Shown: positions 18,299 through 28,900, numbered from the stretch's first letter. The stretch: 64,000 nucleotides of DNA from Dokdonella sp. (GCF_019634775.1 NZ_JAHCAS010000001.1:620001-684000), one strand, 5' to 3'. The notes: generated by a model from the sequence alone, not told the origin. A program made the numbers and translations.

Positions 18299-19026
18299 TT
18301 GGATCCGTTGGATGCGCGCCGCCAGTGCAGCACGATGAAGATGACGATCGCGGCAATGGCGAAGGAGAACCATTGCAGGGCATAGCCACGATGCCGCTCG
18401 GGCGGGATGATCTGCGGCGTCCAGGCGCGCATGAAGCCCGAAGCCGGATCGGCGTCGAGCAACAGCACGCGCGTGTCGACGGCGCGACCGATGTCCTGGG
18501 CGATTTCCGCCGTGTCGATGTAGATCGTCGACTTCGGCCAGCGTGACTGCCGCGGCAGGGCATTGCCGCCGAGGCGCAGCCCCCCGCCCGGCGGCGACGC
18601 GTACAGACCGCTCAGTTCCACCTCTCCTGTTTCGACCGCCGGCAGCACCGGCTGCTTGCCGTCGCTGCCGCGCGCGACGAAGCCGCGATTGACCAGCAAC
18701 GCCGGTCCGCCTCCATCCGGCTCGAACACGGCCCAGGCCAGCAGCCCCTGACGACCGTCCCGGACCTGATCGTCGAGCAGGTAGCTGCGCAACGGATCGT
18801 AGCGGCCGTGTACGCGCACACGCGGATACGGCATGGAAGCGGCGCGGCGACGCGCATCGGCCAGGGTGAGCGGCGCCTGCGCCGCATCGGCGGCGAACGC
18901 GTCGAGCAATGCGTCCTTCTCGTGCGCGCGGTCGAGCTGCCAGAAGCCCAGCGTGATGAACACGCCGAGTCCAGCCAGCAGCAGGACCAGCGCAAACCAC
19001 GACGGCGAAGTCCAGTGACGCGCCAC
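18295..19026 (-). CDS. SURF1-family cytochrome oxidase assembly protein
   Basis: 243 residues with a membrane helix at each end (FALVLLLAGLGVFITLGFWQ and the C-terminal ALQWFSFAIAAIVIFIVLHW), the hallmark of SURF1. LGFWQLDRAHEKD and LLVNRGFVARG are family motifs. It helps insert heme A into subunit I. No ATG is near the family start; GTG at 19026 places the first helix correctly. It is divergent from the DUF2909 gene, so the 57 bases between them must hold both starts. TATAAG at about 19034-19039 (minus strand) may be part of a promoter, which is unproven. Confidence 0.9.
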   Translation of the reverse strand: MARHWTSPSWFALVLLLAGLGVFITLGFWQLDRAHEKDALLDAFAADAAQAPLTLADARRRAASMPYPRVRVHGRYDPLRSYLLDDQVRDGRQGLLAWAVFEPDGGGPALLVNRGFVARGSDGKQPVLPAVETGEVELSGLYASPPGGGLRLGGNALPRQSRWPKSTIYIDTAEIAQDIGRAVDTRVLLLDADPASGFMRAWTPQIIPPERHRGYALQWFSFAIAAIVIFIVLHWRRASNGSK

Positions 19027-19083
19027 GACGGAGCTTATACTGCGCGACCGGACGGATCCTGCCGTCCGCAACGGAGCCCATGC

Positions 19084-19293
19084 ATGGCCGGCAAGATCAT
19101 CATCATCGTGTTCCTGGTCGCCATCGTCTGGAACCTCGGCGCCGGCCTGTACTACATGATGACCGACAAGGGCGGCAGCGACCGCACCGTCAAGGCCCTG
19201 ACCCGCCGCATCGGCCTGTCGGTCCTTCTCATCGTGCTCGTCATCATCGGCATCGCCACGGGCGTGATCCAGCCGCATGGGGTGGGTGGCTAG
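19084..19293 (+). CDS. DUF2909 twin-transmembrane protein, inverted in the cox locus
   Basis: 69 residues: two membrane helices (IIIIVFLVAIVWNLGAGLYY and LSVLLIVLVIIGIATGVI) joined by a basic loop with TVKALTRRIG. This is the DUF2909 family, normally encoded between coxC and SURF1 on the same strand. Here it sits in that position but on the opposite strand, convergent with coxC and divergent from SURF1. Its function is unknown; location implies a role in oxidase assembly. The ATG at 19084 follows CGGAGCCC. Confidence 0.85.
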   Translation: MAGKIIIIVFLVAIVWNLGAGLYYMMTDKGGSDRTVKALTRRIGLSVLLIVLVIIGIATGVIQPHGVGG

Positions 19294-19377
19294 AGCAGGC
19301 GGGAATGGAGCATGGGGAACGGTCAGCTGCGGCGACGCTCACGTGCTCCGACTTCAGCCATGCCCCGCTCCCTGCTC

Positions 19378-20250
19378 TCAAAGCACGTAGACGAACACGA
19401 ACAACCCCAGCCACACCACGTCGACGAAATGCCAATACCAGGCGACGGCTTCGAAGCCGAAGTGGTTGTCGCGGGTGAAGTGGCCCTTGAGGCAGCGGAA
19501 CAGGATCACCGTCAACATGATGACGCCGAGGGTGACGTGCATGCCGTGGAAGCCGGTCAGCATGAAGAAGGTCGAGCCATAGATGCCGCTGCCGAGGGTC
19601 AGGTTGAGGTGGTTGTACGCCTCGGCGTACTCGTGCACCTGGTAATAGAGGAAGATCACGCCGAGCGTGATCGTCGCGGCCAGCCACAGCACCAGCGCAC
19701 GGCGCTGACCGGCACGCAGGGCGTGGTGGGCGAGCGTGATGGTCACGCCCGAGGCCAGCAGCAGCAGGGTGTTGAGCAGCGGGATGCCCCACGCCGGGAT
19801 CGTCTCGAAGCTGCCGCCGACGTTGCCGGGGCCGTTGGTCGGCCAGGCCGGCGTGAAGCCTGGCCAGAGGAACTCGTTGGTCACCGCGCCATGACCCTCG
19901 CCACCGATCCACGGCACCGACAGAGCGCGCGCGTAGAACAGCGCGCCGAAGAACGCGGCGAAGAACATCACTTCCGAGAAGATGAACCACATCATCCCCA
20001 TGCGGAACGAGATGTCGACCTGACGGTTGTACAGCCCACCGACCGATTCACGTATGACCGAGCCGAACCAGCCGAAGAACATGAAGACGACAACAGCGAG
20101 GCCGAGGAACATGGTCGGCTGTGCGAGCAGGCCCGTGTCGCCGTTGATCCAGTGCGCGGCCCCCATGACGGTGAGGAACATGCCGACGGCGGCCACGATC
20201 GGCCACATGCTGCCGTGCGGGACGTAGTAGAGGTCTTTGGAATGCGCCAT
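19378..20250 (-). CDS. coxC: Cytochrome c oxidase subunit III
   Basis: 290 residues, seven helices. It opens with KDLYYVPHGSMWPI and contains the family motifs MWFIFSEVMFFAAFFGALFY, YYQVHEYAEAY and TGFHGMHVTLG, and ends WYWHFVDVVWLGLFVFVYV. It stabilises subunits I and II of the aa3 oxidase. It starts at 20250 and lies 32 bases after ctaG, in the order coxB-coxA-ctaG-coxC. Open frame upstream of this start belongs to ctaG in another register. Confidence 0.96.
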   Translation of the reverse strand: MAHSKDLYYVPHGSMWPIVAAVGMFLTVMGAAHWINGDTGLLAQPTMFLGLAVVVFMFFGWFGSVIRESVGGLYNRQVDISFRMGMMWFIFSEVMFFAAFFGALFYARALSVPWIGGEGHGAVTNEFLWPGFTPAWPTNGPGNVGGSFETIPAWGIPLLNTLLLLASGVTITLAHHALRAGQRRALVLWLAATITLGVIFLYYQVHEYAEAYNHLNLTLGSGIYGSTFFMLTGFHGMHVTLGVIMLTVILFRCLKGHFTRDNHFGFEAVAWYWHFVDVVWLGLFVFVYVL

Positions 20251-20282
20251 GGTGGTCGGCCCCGGTTCGATGGGTGGGTGCG

Positions 20283-20885
20283 TCAGTGTTGCGCCAGGCT
20301 TGGCGAAGCGTGTGCGGTCGCGGCGAGGCGCCGCGTCGCGATCTCGTTTTCGTAGAACGTGTAGGACAGCGTCAGCGTCCTGACGTCGGCCGGCAGGCGC
20401 GGATCGACGACGAAACGCACCGGCATGCGACGTGATTCGCCGGCATCGAGTTTCTGCTCGGTGAAGCAGAAGCACTCGGTCTTGTTGAAGTACAGCGAGG
20501 CAGAACTCGGCGCCACGCTCGGCACGGCATTGCCGACGATCGCCGAACCGGCCGTGTTGGTCGCATCGAACCAGACCTCGGTCAGCGCGCCCGGATGGAC
20601 CTCGATCCGTGACACTTCGGGAGCGAACTCCCACGGCAGGCGACTGTTGACGCCCGCCACGAACTCGACGGCGACCGTGCGTGAAACGTCAACTTCCATT
20701 GCAGCGACCGTCTCCTGGGCAACGACATCGCCGGCCAGCTTGATGCCGAGCACGTGTTCGCAGGCAATGCGGTACAGCGGCACCATGGCGAAGCCGAACA
20801 GGAACGACGCCAGCACGACGGTACCGGCGACCTTCGCCAGTCCGCGCACGTCGCGTTGTTTCGTCTGGGCCACGTTGTGACTCAT
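20283..20885 (-). CDS. ctaG: Cytochrome c oxidase assembly protein CtaG/Cox11
   Basis: 200 residues. One N-terminal helix (VAGTVVLASFLFGFAMVPLY, followed by the conserved RIACEH) anchors a periplasmic immunoglobulin-like domain with the copper-binding YFNKTECFCFTEQ; both cysteines of CFCF are present. It delivers copper to the CuB site of subunit I. It lies between coxA and coxC, with gaps of 12 and 32 bases. Confidence 0.95.
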   Translation of the reverse strand: MSHNVAQTKQRDVRGLAKVAGTVVLASFLFGFAMVPLYRIACEHVLGIKLAGDVVAQETVAAMEVDVSRTVAVEFVAGVNSRLPWEFAPEVSRIEVHPGALTEVWFDATNTAGSAIVGNAVPSVAPSSASLYFNKTECFCFTEQKLDAGESRRMPVRFVVDPRLPADVRTLTLSYTFYENEIATRRLAATAHASPSLAQH

Positions 20886-20897
20886 GGGATCAACAAC

Positions 20898-22517
20898 TCA
20901 GTGACTTACATCGCCGTGGGCCAGCATCGAATCGTCGATGACCGGCGGCGTCTCGAAAGTGTGGTGCGGGGCCGGCGACGGCACCGTCCACTCGAGACCG
21001 CGCGCACCCTCCCAGACCTGCTGGGTCGCGCGGTTCTTCGAGAAGAACACCGCGTGCACGATCACGCCGACGAACAGGAGCTGGCTCGCGCCGAACCAGA
21101 AGCCGCCAATCGAGGAGATCATGTTGAAGTCGGCGAAGGCGACGTTGTAGTCGGGAATGCGCCGCGGCATGCCGGCCAGGCCGAGGAAGTGCTGCGGGAA
21201 GAACAACACGTTGACCGAGATCACGCTCGACCAGAAATGGATCTTGCCCCAGCGCTCGCTGTACATGTTGCCGCACCACTTCGGCAGCCAGTAATAGGCG
21301 CCGGCCATGATCGCAAACACCGCGCCGGTGACGAGCACGTAGTGGAAGTGGGCAACCACGAAGTAGGTGTCGTGGTACTGGAAGTCGGCCGGTACGATCG
21401 CGAGCATCAAGCCCGAGAAACCGCCGATCGTGAACAGGATGACGAAGGCCAGTGCGAACAACATCGGCGTCTCGAACGTCATCGAGCCTTCCCACATCGT
21501 GGTGACCCAGTTGAATACCTTCACGCCCGTCGGCACCGCGATCAGCATCGTCGCGTACATGAAGTAGAGCTCGCCGCCGAGCGGCATGCCGACGGTGAAC
21601 ATGTGGTGCGCCCACACGATGAACGAGAGGAAGGCGATCGAGGCGATCGCGTAGATCATGGCCTGATAGCCGAACAGCGGCTTGCGTGCAAACGTCGGAA
21701 TGATTTCCGAAACGATGCCGAACGCCGGCAGGATCATGATGTAGACCTCGGGATGCCCGAAGAACCAGAAGATGTGCTGGAACATCACCGGGTCGCCGCC
21801 GCCGGCGACGTTGAAGAAGCTCGTGCCGAAGTACTTGTCGGTGAGCAGCATGGTTACCGCGCCGGCGAGCACCGGCATGACCGCGATCAGCAGGAACGCG
21901 GTGATCAGCCACGACCAGACGAAGATCGGCATCTTCAGCAGATCCATGCCCGGCGCGCGCATGTTGAGGATGGTCGCGATGATGTTGATCGCGCCCATGA
22001 TCGAGCTGATGCCCATCAGGTGGATGGCGAAGATCGCGAACGCCACCGCGTGACCACCCTGCATCGACAGCGGCGGGTACAGCGTCCAGCCACCCTGCGG
22101 GCCGGCCCCCGGCATGAACAGCGTGGAAAGCAACATGAAGAACGCGAACGGCAGGATCCAGAACGACAGGTTGTTCATGCGTGGCAGCGCCATGTCCGGC
22201 GCACCGACCTGCAGCGGGATCATCCAGTTGCCGAGGCCGACGAAGGCCGGCATGACCGCGCCGAAGATCATGACCAGCGCATGCATCGTGGTCATTTCGT
22301 TGAAGAATTCGGGTTCCACGAGCTGCATGCCCGGCTGGAACAGTTCCGCGCGGATGATCATCGCCATCGAGCCGCCGACGAAGAACATCAGCAGCGAGAA
22401 CACGAGGTACAGGGTACCGATGTCCTTGTGATTGGTGGCGAACACCCAGCGCGCAAGGAAACCCTGCGGCGCGGCGTGGTGGTCGTGGTGATCGTCGTGG
22501 ACGGCAGCGTGGGCCAT
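20898..22517 (-). CDS. coxA: Cytochrome c oxidase subunit I (aa3 type)
   Basis: 539 residues, 12 helices. [17 protein letters not shown] carries the CuB histidine cross-linked to tyrosine; VWAHHMF supplies the CuB His pair, and [11 protein letters not shown] the heme a3 and a ligands. [11 protein letters not shown] and the [11 protein letters not shown] opening are diagnostic of the family. The N-terminus is His/Asp-rich ([10 protein letters not shown]), a common variable tail. It reduces oxygen and pumps protons. It is 28 bases after coxB in the same transcript. Confidence 0.97.
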   Translation of the reverse strand: MAHAAVHDDHHDHHAAPQGFLARWVFATNHKDIGTLYLVFSLLMFFVGGSMAMIIRAELFQPGMQLVEPEFFNEMTTMHALVMIFGAVMPAFVGLGNWMIPLQVGAPDMALPRMNNLSFWILPFAFFMLLSTLFMPGAGPQGGWTLYPPLSMQGGHAVAFAIFAIHLMGISSIMGAINIIATILNMRAPGMDLLKMPIFVWSWLITAFLLIAVMPVLAGAVTMLLTDKYFGTSFFNVAGGGDPVMFQHIFWFFGHPEVYIMILPAFGIVSEIIPTFARKPLFGYQAMIYAIASIAFLSFIVWAHHMFTVGMPLGGELYFMYATMLIAVPTGVKVFNWVTTMWEGSMTFETPMLFALAFVILFTIGGFSGLMLAIVPADFQYHDTYFVVAHFHYVLVTGAVFAIMAGAYYWLPKWCGNMYSERWGKIHFWSSVISVNVLFFPQHFLGLAGMPRRIPDYNVAFADFNMISSIGGFWFGASQLLFVGVIVHAVFFSKNRATQQVWEGARGLEWTVPSPAPHHTFETPPVIDDSMLAHGDVSH

Positions 22518-22545
22518 GGCCTCAACCTCGATTGCGATGTCTGGA

Positions 22546-23454
22546 TCAGCCCTGCGGGGCCGTCGTCGGAGCGGTGGCGGCAGCCGTGGCCGCGGCAGGC
22601 GCGGGCGCCTGTTCGGTCATCCACTGCTCGAACTCGGCCTTCGGCACGACACGGACGACGATCGGCATGAAGCCGTGGTCCTTGCCGCACAGCTCGGCGC
22701 ACTGGCCGCGGTAGATGCCGGGCTGGTCGACCTTGGTCCAGGTCGAATTGATGACGCCGGGAATGGCGTCCTGCTTCCAGCCGAGGGCGGGCACCCACCA
22801 AGCGTGGATCACGTCGTCGGCGGTGATCACGAAACGCACCTTGACGCCGGCCGGCAGTACCAGCGGCTTGTCGACGTCGAGCAGATAACTGGCGTAGTCG
22901 CCGGACTTGACCGAACGCGGATCGAGGCCGGAGCCGAGCTGGCGCACGCGGTTGGACTGCGCTTCCAGACTCGAGATGAAGTTGATGCCCGGATTGCTGC
23001 CGTAGTAGTCGACGTACTCGTAACGCCACTTCCACTGGTAGCCGGTGATCTTGACCGTCATCTCCGACTCGCTGGTATCGGCCATGCGCACCAGGACCTT
23101 GGTCGCAGGCCAGGCGCTGCCGATCAGGATCAGCACCGGGACGATCGTCCAGGCCGCCTCGAGCTTCGTGCTGTGGCTCCACTTGGCCGGCACCGCGCCC
23201 TTCGACTTGCGGAAGCGGAACATGGCGATGAACATCGCGCTGAACACGACCACGCCGATGACCACGCAGATCCACAGGATCGCCATGTGCAGGTAATGCA
23301 CATCGGCCGAAGTCTCGGTCACACCCGGTGTCATGTTGAGCTGCCAGGGCTGCGGGTTGGCTGCCCAGGCCGCCGCGTTCGCCAGACACGCCGACAGCAG
23401 CACGGCCGACGCGGCCAGCGCGCGGCGGATTCGCGGGATCCCAACTGACGTCAT
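22546..23454 (-). CDS. coxB: Cytochrome c oxidase subunit II
   Basis: 302 residues. A signal sequence ([21 protein letters not shown]) is followed by two membrane helices (about 55-75 and 95-115) and a cupredoxin domain. The CuA site is [13 protein letters not shown], and the upstream ligand His is in [13 protein letters not shown]. There is no fused cytochrome c domain. The C-terminus is an Ala/Pro/Thr-rich tail. Of two ATGs (23460 and 23454), the inner one has AAGGTG at a normal nine-base distance and is preferred. It is the first gene of the oxidase operon. Confidence 0.95.
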   Translation of the reverse strand: MTSVGIPRIRRALAASAVLLSACLANAAAWAANPQPWQLNMTPGVTETSADVHYLHMAILWICVVIGVVVFSAMFIAMFRFRKSKGAVPAKWSHSTKLEAAWTIVPVLILIGSAWPATKVLVRMADTSESEMTVKITGYQWKWRYEYVDYYGSNPGINFISSLEAQSNRVRQLGSGLDPRSVKSGDYASYLLDVDKPLVLPAGVKVRFVITADDVIHAWWVPALGWKQDAIPGVINSTWTKVDQPGIYRGQCAELCGKDHGFMPIVVRVVPKAEFEQWMTEQAPAPAAATAAATAPTTAPQG

Positions 23455-23637
23455 TGCCATCACCTTGAATGGAAACCATCGGAGCCCGCGCGGAACGCGG
23501 GTGACACGCCTTCTTCCCCGGGGCTGCGCCTCGCGGCCCTGCCCGGCATCCGTCGAAACGCCGGGCGTGGAACTATCGGATGATAGTGGAGCGTGCTTGG
23601 CAGCGGCAAGGACGAGGCCCGGACGGACACCGCCGCG

Positions 23638-23685
23638 CCGCGTGCATGGCGCGACGTACTGCCGCGTGCATGGCGCGACGTACTG
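23638..23685. repeat. Perfect 24-bp tandem duplication
   Basis: A 24-base unit beginning CCGCGTGCATGGCGCGACG is present twice with no mismatch (23638-23661 and 23662-23685). It lies in the 429-base region between the divergent coxB and sulfatase genes. Its length keeps reading frame, but the surrounding sequence is not convincingly coding. Confidence 0.9.
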
Positions 23686-23711
23686 GAGCAGGCGGCGGAT
23701 CGGCGATTCCC

Positions 23712-23788
23712 CCGCAGGAGCCCGTGCACGGGCGATCGGATGTCGCGACGCCGGGGGAAAGCATCGCCCCTGAAGGGGACTCCTGCGG
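23712..23788. repeat. Inverted repeat, family B
   Basis: A left arm (CCGCAGGAGCCCGTGCACGG, from 23712) and a right arm ending at 23788 (GCCCCTGAAGGGGACTCCTG) pair imperfectly. Each arm is also a small hairpin. Better-preserved copies lie at 34887-34949 and 42481-42555. This one is 5' of the leader that the sulfatase gene shares with putA. Confidence 0.75.
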
Positions 23789-23883
23789 CGAATGTTCAAC
23801 CCGAACCCTCGCCCCTCGTCCCCTCATCTACACTTGCGCCCCCGCCGCATCTCGGAAGCCACTCTGGCGAGACCTCGCGCATC
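23769..23883 (+). promoter_or_regulatory. Leader of sulfatase gene, duplicated at putA
   Basis: This 115-base stretch, from the end of the family-B repeat to the GTG start, aligns nearly end to end with 25797-25909 in front of putA. Shared blocks include CAACCCGA, TCTACACT, GCCCCC, CCGCCGC and GGCGAGAC, and both end at a GTG start. The shared TACACT (23829-23834) could be a -10 element; no matching -35 is obvious. Which promoter factor reads it is unknown. Confidence 0.6.
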
Positions 23884-25758
23884 GTGAGCCCCCCCCTCGG
23901 AAATCTCGGATCCGCAGCACGCCGGGCAACGGCCACGTGCGGTCATCGGCTCGGCATCGCCGGCATCACCGGAGTGGTGCTGCTGCTGATGTTGGTGCCG
24001 TGGGCACGCGCGCTGGTGGTCGAGCGCACCTATGGCGGCTTCGCCGATTGCGGCAGTTGCGTGCGCTGGCAAAGCCTGGGCAACGACGCCTGGCTGGCCG
24101 GCGCAGGCATCCTGGTGCTGGCGCTCGGGCTGCTGCTGCGCTGGCGCATCCTGCGCCATGTGTGCGCGTTCGCCGTGTTCGCGCTGGGCCTGGTGATGCT
24201 GGTGGACACCCTGCTGCTGGACCTGTTCACCCTGCGCCTGCACATGGGCGACGTGCTGAAGTTCGGTGGCGAGGGCCGCGCCACCACCCAGTTCATCCAG
24301 TCCCTGGCCGCCGGCGGCTATCGTCCTTTGCCATACCTCGCCGTGGCGATCCCGGGCATCTTCGTGCTGCTCTGGTTCCCGCTGCCGCGCACACCCAGGC
24401 TGGCCCGGGCACTGCTCGGGTCGGGCATTGCGATGATCGCCTGCGGTGTCTGGCTGGCAGCGACCGCACGCGACCACGTGTTCCGCGACAGTGCCGTGAA
24501 CATCGTCCAGCTCAGCGGCATGCGCGGGATCAACCAGCCGTACTCGGAAGCGTTCAAGTTGCGCATGCTGGCGCAGGAACGACCACAGGCCGTGCTGTGC
24601 GACATGGGGCAGGAACGGCATCCGGACGTGCTCCTGCTGATGGTCGAGTCACTTTCGGCCCACCACAGCGCCCTGCTCGGCGGCAGTGGTTTCACGCCGC
24701 AACTGGATGCCATCGCACGCGCCAACACCTGGTTCGAAGCTTTCCACGCCAATGGTTTCACCACCGACCATGGCCTGATCGCGCTGATGGACGGGCGCGT
24801 GCCGGTCCCGGCCGTCGGCCGCTACCTCAGCCTGTACCCGTTCACCGGGTTCGGCGACCCGGAGCACTCCGTCGGCGGGGTACTCGGCGCGCACGGCTAC
24901 CAGACGGCGTTCTTCACCAGCGGCAACCTTGGCTTCCTGGAGAAGCAGCCGTGGCTGAAAAGTCTTCATCTGAGCCATTTCGAGGGCGCGGAGAGCCCGT
25001 TCTACGAAGGCAAGCCGCGCGGCATCTTCGATGCCGCCACCGACGAGGTGCTGTACCAGCGTGTCATCCAGTGGCTGGACAACGAACGTGACCGCACCCG
25101 CCCGCTGTTCGCCGCCGTGCTGACGGTGGAGACCCACCCGCCCTTCCTCGACCGCGCATCGGGCAAGCTCGATGAGGCCGCCCTGTTCCGTCGCGCCGAT
25201 GCAGCGATCGGCGACTTCTACCGAACCCTGCAGGCGCGCGGCTTCTTCGACAACGGCATCCTGCTCATCGTCGGTGACCACCGCAGCATGACGACGGTGA
25301 CGCGTGAGGAATGGGAGCGCTATGGCGACAGCGCACTGGCGCGTGTGCCGATGGTCGTCGTCGGTCCGAGCGGCTTGCCGAAAGGCGCCATCGCCGGCGC
25401 CTTCCAGCAGGTCGACCTCCTGCCCTCGCTCGCCCAGCTGACCGGCAGCGGTCCGGTCTGCCGCCGCGAGGACCAGGGCAGCTTCCTGCGCCCCGATCCG
25501 CAGCCGCCGGCCTGGGTGCTGCACCCGCGCGGCGATCTGCGTGGCCGCGTCGACGTGTACTTTCCCGATGGCACCGGCTGGATCGACCTGGCCGGGGATG
25601 CCAGCGTCACCGGCGGCGCGCATCCGGAACGCATGGCCGCCATCGCCAACGCCGTGCACCGCGATCGCATCGAGCGTGGCGAGGTCGCCCAGGACATGGC
25701 CGAGCTGCTGATGAAGATCTCGGTTCAGCGGCTGGAGCAGGAAGAACAGGCGCGCTGA
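23884..25758 (+). CDS. LtaS-like membrane sulfatase/phosphoglycerol transferase family protein
   Basis: 624 residues from the GTG at 23884. That start is chosen because the upstream sequence is a duplicate of the putA leader, which also ends at a GTG. Four or five membrane helices (residues 25-210) precede a periplasmic sulfatase-fold domain. The active-site pattern of the LtaS family is visible: Glu in MVESLSAHHS, the nucleophile Thr in NGFTTDHGLIA and Asp-His in IVGDHRS. In Gram-negatives, relatives transfer phosphoglycerol or phosphoethanolamine to periplasmic glycans or lipid A; the substrate here is unknown. A coiled Glu-rich tail (RLEQEEQAR) ends the protein. Confidence 0.85.
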   Translation: MSPPLGNLGSAARRATATCGHRLGIAGITGVVLLLMLVPWARALVVERTYGGFADCGSCVRWQSLGNDAWLAGAGILVLALGLLLRWRILRHVCAFAVFALGLVMLVDTLLLDLFTLRLHMGDVLKFGGEGRATTQFIQSLAAGGYRPLPYLAVAIPGIFVLLWFPLPRTPRLARALLGSGIAMIACGVWLAATARDHVFRDSAVNIVQLSGMRGINQPYSEAFKLRMLAQERPQAVLCDMGQERHPDVLLLMVESLSAHHSALLGGSGFTPQLDAIARANTWFEAFHANGFTTDHGLIALMDGRVPVPAVGRYLSLYPFTGFGDPEHSVGGVLGAHGYQTAFFTSGNLGFLEKQPWLKSLHLSHFEGAESPFYEGKPRGIFDAATDEVLYQRVIQWLDNERDRTRPLFAAVLTVETHPPFLDRASGKLDEAALFRRADAAIGDFYRTLQARGFFDNGILLIVGDHRSMTTVTREEWERYGDSALARVPMVVVGPSGLPKGAIAGAFQQVDLLPSLAQLTGSGPVCRREDQGSFLRPDPQPPAWVLHPRGDLRGRVDVYFPDGTGWIDLAGDASVTGGAHPERMAAIANAVHRDRIERGEVAQDMAELLMKISVQRLEQEEQAR

Positions 25759-25796
25759 GTACCGTTCCCACGCGCCATCTTCCGGTACGGGCCCGT

Positions 25797-25909
25797 TCAG
25801 GGGCTCCTACGCCGAAGGTCCAACCCGAGCCCTGGCCCTCGGCCCTCCTCTACACTAGTGCCCCCCGCCGCCACAGCCTGGCGGCCACCCCAGGCGAGAC
25901 GTCCGCACC
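25797..25909 (+). promoter_or_regulatory. Leader of putA, duplicate of the sulfatase leader
   Basis: This is the counterpart of 23769-23883: same order of blocks, roughly three quarters identical by eye, ending at the putA GTG. TACACT lies at 25851-25856, 54 bases before the start. A half copy of the family-B repeat (GGGGCTCCTAC, about 25801) marks its upstream edge, as it does for the sulfatase gene. Confidence 0.6.
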
Positions 25910-28900
25910 GTGAGCGACATCCTCTCCCCCGAACTGCCCGCGCCGAGCGATGCCGCGCGCGCCCGCATCACCGCAGCCTGGCTGCGCGACGAGACCGAAG
26001 CGGTCAACGACCTGCTTGCCCAAGCCAGCCTGCCGCCCGCCGAGCGCGAGCTCGTGCTCGCGCGCGCCGCCGAATTGGTCGCACGCGTGCGGGCCAAGGC
26101 ATCGAACCAGAGCGCGGTCGAATCGTTCATGCGCGAGTACGACCTTTCCAGCGAGGAAGGCGTGCTGCTGATGTGCGTAGCCGAGGCCTTGCTGCGCATC
26201 CCTGACAGCGAGACTGCCGACAAGCTGATCCGCGACAAGCTCGGCGAAGCCGACTGGCGCAAGCACGTCGGTGCCAGCGAGTCGCTGTTCGTCAATGCCT
26301 CGACCTGGGGCCTGATGCTGACCGGCCGTCTGGTCAGCTTGGCCGAGGAAACACGCAGCAACTTCACCGGCGCGCTCAAGCGCCTGATCGGCCGTGCCGG
26401 CGAACCGGTGATCCGCCTGGCCGTGCGTCAGGCCATGCGCATCATGGGCCACCAGTTCGTCATGGGGCGCACGATCGACGAGGCGCAGGACCGTTCCGAG
26501 CAGAAGGAAAACCGCGCCTACCGCCATTCCTACGACATGCTCGGCGAAGCCGCGCTGACCGCGCACGACGCCGAGCGCTACCAGCAGGCCTACCGCGACG
26601 CGATCGCTGCGCTCGGCCGGCGCGGGCCGTGGACCGATGTGATCGAAGCGCCGTCGATCTCGGTGAAACTCTCGGCGATCCATCCGCGCTACGACGTGGC
26701 CAATCGTGCGCGCGCGCTCGCCGAACTGACCCCGCGCGTGCTCGAGCTCGCCCGACTGTCCATGGCCAACGGCATCGGCATGACCGTCGACGCCGAGGAG
26801 GCCGATCGCCTGGAACTCTCGCTCGACGTGATCGGCACGGTGTTCGCCGACCCGTCACTGCAAGGCTGGAACGGCTTCGGCCTCGCCGTGCAGGCCTACC
26901 AGAAGCGCGCGCCGTTCGTGATCGACTGGCTGGCCGAGACCGCACGCAAGGCCAACCGGCGCTGGTGCGTGCGCCTGGTCAAGGGCGCCTATTGGGATTC
27001 CGAGATCAAGCGCGCGCAGGAACTCGGCCTCGCCGGCTATCCGGTGTACACGCGCAAGCCGAACACCGACGTCTCCTACCTCGCCTGCGCCAAGCAGATG
27101 TTCGAGGCCGGCGCGAACCTGATCTATCCGCAGTTCGCCACCCACAACGCGCATACGATCGCGGCGATCCACCACCTGGCCAAGGGCCGCCCGTACGAGC
27201 ACCAGCGCCTGCATGGCATGGGCGCGGATCTCTACGCCGAAGTGGTCGGCAAGGACAACCTCGACGTGCCGTGCCGCGTGTATGCGCCGGTCGGCAGCCA
27301 CGAGGACCTGCTGCCCTATCTCGTGCGCCGCCTGCTCGAGAACGGCGCCAACACCAGTTTCGTCAACCGCGTGGTCGACGAGGACGTGTCGATCCGCGAC
27401 CTCGTCGCCGACCCCTGTGAGGTCGTGCGCCAGCACGACTCCAAGCCGCACCCCCGCATTCCCCTGCCGATCGGTCTGTTCGGCGAACAACGGAAGAACT
27501 CCATGGGCGCCAATCTCGCCAACGACAATGAACTGCGCGCACTCGCCGACAGCGTCAACGCCGCGCGCAAGCCGTGGACCTCGACCCCGCTCGTACCGGA
27601 CGCCAAGCCCGACGGCGACAAGCGCGCCGTCACCGACCCGGCCGACCGCCGCCGCGTGATCGGTGATTCGACCACCGCTGGTGCCGCCACCATCGCGCGC
27701 TCGCTCGACAACGCGCTCGCCGCGCAGCCGGACTGGAACGCGCTGCCGGCCGCGAGCCGCGCGAAGATCCTCGAACACGCCGCCGACCTGCTCGAAGCGC
27801 GCCGCGCCGAGTTCATCGCCCTGGCCGTGCGCGAAGCCGGCAAGACGATGTCCGCGGCGATCGCCGAAGTGCGTGAAGCCGCCGACTTCTGTCGCTATTA
27901 CGCGGCAATGGCGCGCAAGCTGTTTGCTCAGCCCGAAACGATGCCGGGCCCGACCGGTGAAACCAACGAACTGCACCTGCACGGCCGCGGCGTGTTCGTC
28001 TGCATCAGCCCGTGGAACTTCCCGCTGGCGATCTTCATGGGCCAGGTGGTCGCCGCCCTCGCCGCCGGCAACAGCGTCATCGCCAAGCCGGCCGACCAGA
28101 CCACCCTGATCGGCCATGCCGCGGTCAAGCTGCTGCACGAGGCCGGCGTGCCGGAAGGCGTGCTGCAATACGTGCCGTGCAAGGGTTCGGTGCTCGGCCA
28201 GACCCTGCTCACGCGCCCCGAGATCGCCGGCGTCTGCTTCACCGGCTCGACCGAAACCGCGTGGACGATCAACCGCACGCTGGCCGCACGTGATTCGACG
28301 ATCGCCGCGCTGATCGCCGAGACCGGCGGCCAGAACGCGCTGATCGCCGACTCCTCGGCGTTGCCCGAACAACTCGTCAAGGACGTGATCGCGTCAGCGT
28401 TCGATTCCGCCGGCCAGCGTTGCTCGGCCGCGCGCGTGCTGTTCGTGCAGGATGACATCGCCGACAAGGTCATGACCATGCTCGCCGGCGCGATGGCCGA
28501 ACTGACTCTCGGCGATCCCGGCCTGCTGTCCACCGATGTCGGCCCGGTCATCGACGAACCCTCGCACAAGGTGCTGAGCGACCACGCCGCACGCATGGAT
28601 CGCGAAGGACGCCTGATCGCTACCGTGAAATCCGGTCCGAGCGCCGAACATGGCACCTTCTTCGCCCCGCGCGCCTACGAGATCCCGTCGTTGTCGGTGC
28701 TCGAACGCGAAGTGTTCGGGCCAATTCTGCACGTCGTGCGCTGGAAGGCCGACCGCCTCGACGAGGTGATCGACGCCATCAACGCCACCGGCTACGGCCT
28801 CACTCTCGGCATCCACAGCCGCATCGACGACACCATCGACCACATCGTCAAGCGCGCCAAAGTCGGCAACTGCTACGTCAACCGCAACCAGATCGGTGCG

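Noticed and set aside
20754..22670. Long plus-strand frame (638 codons) opposite ctaG, coxA and coxB
   Set aside because: Antisense shadow of unmistakable oxidase genes; its composition is biased to Arg, His, Asp and Glu without hydrophobic cores.
25910..26050. PutA as an autorepressor with a ribbon-helix-helix domain
   Set aside because: The N-terminus starts directly in the helical arm preceding the proline dehydrogenase barrel; no ribbon-helix-helix sequence is present.
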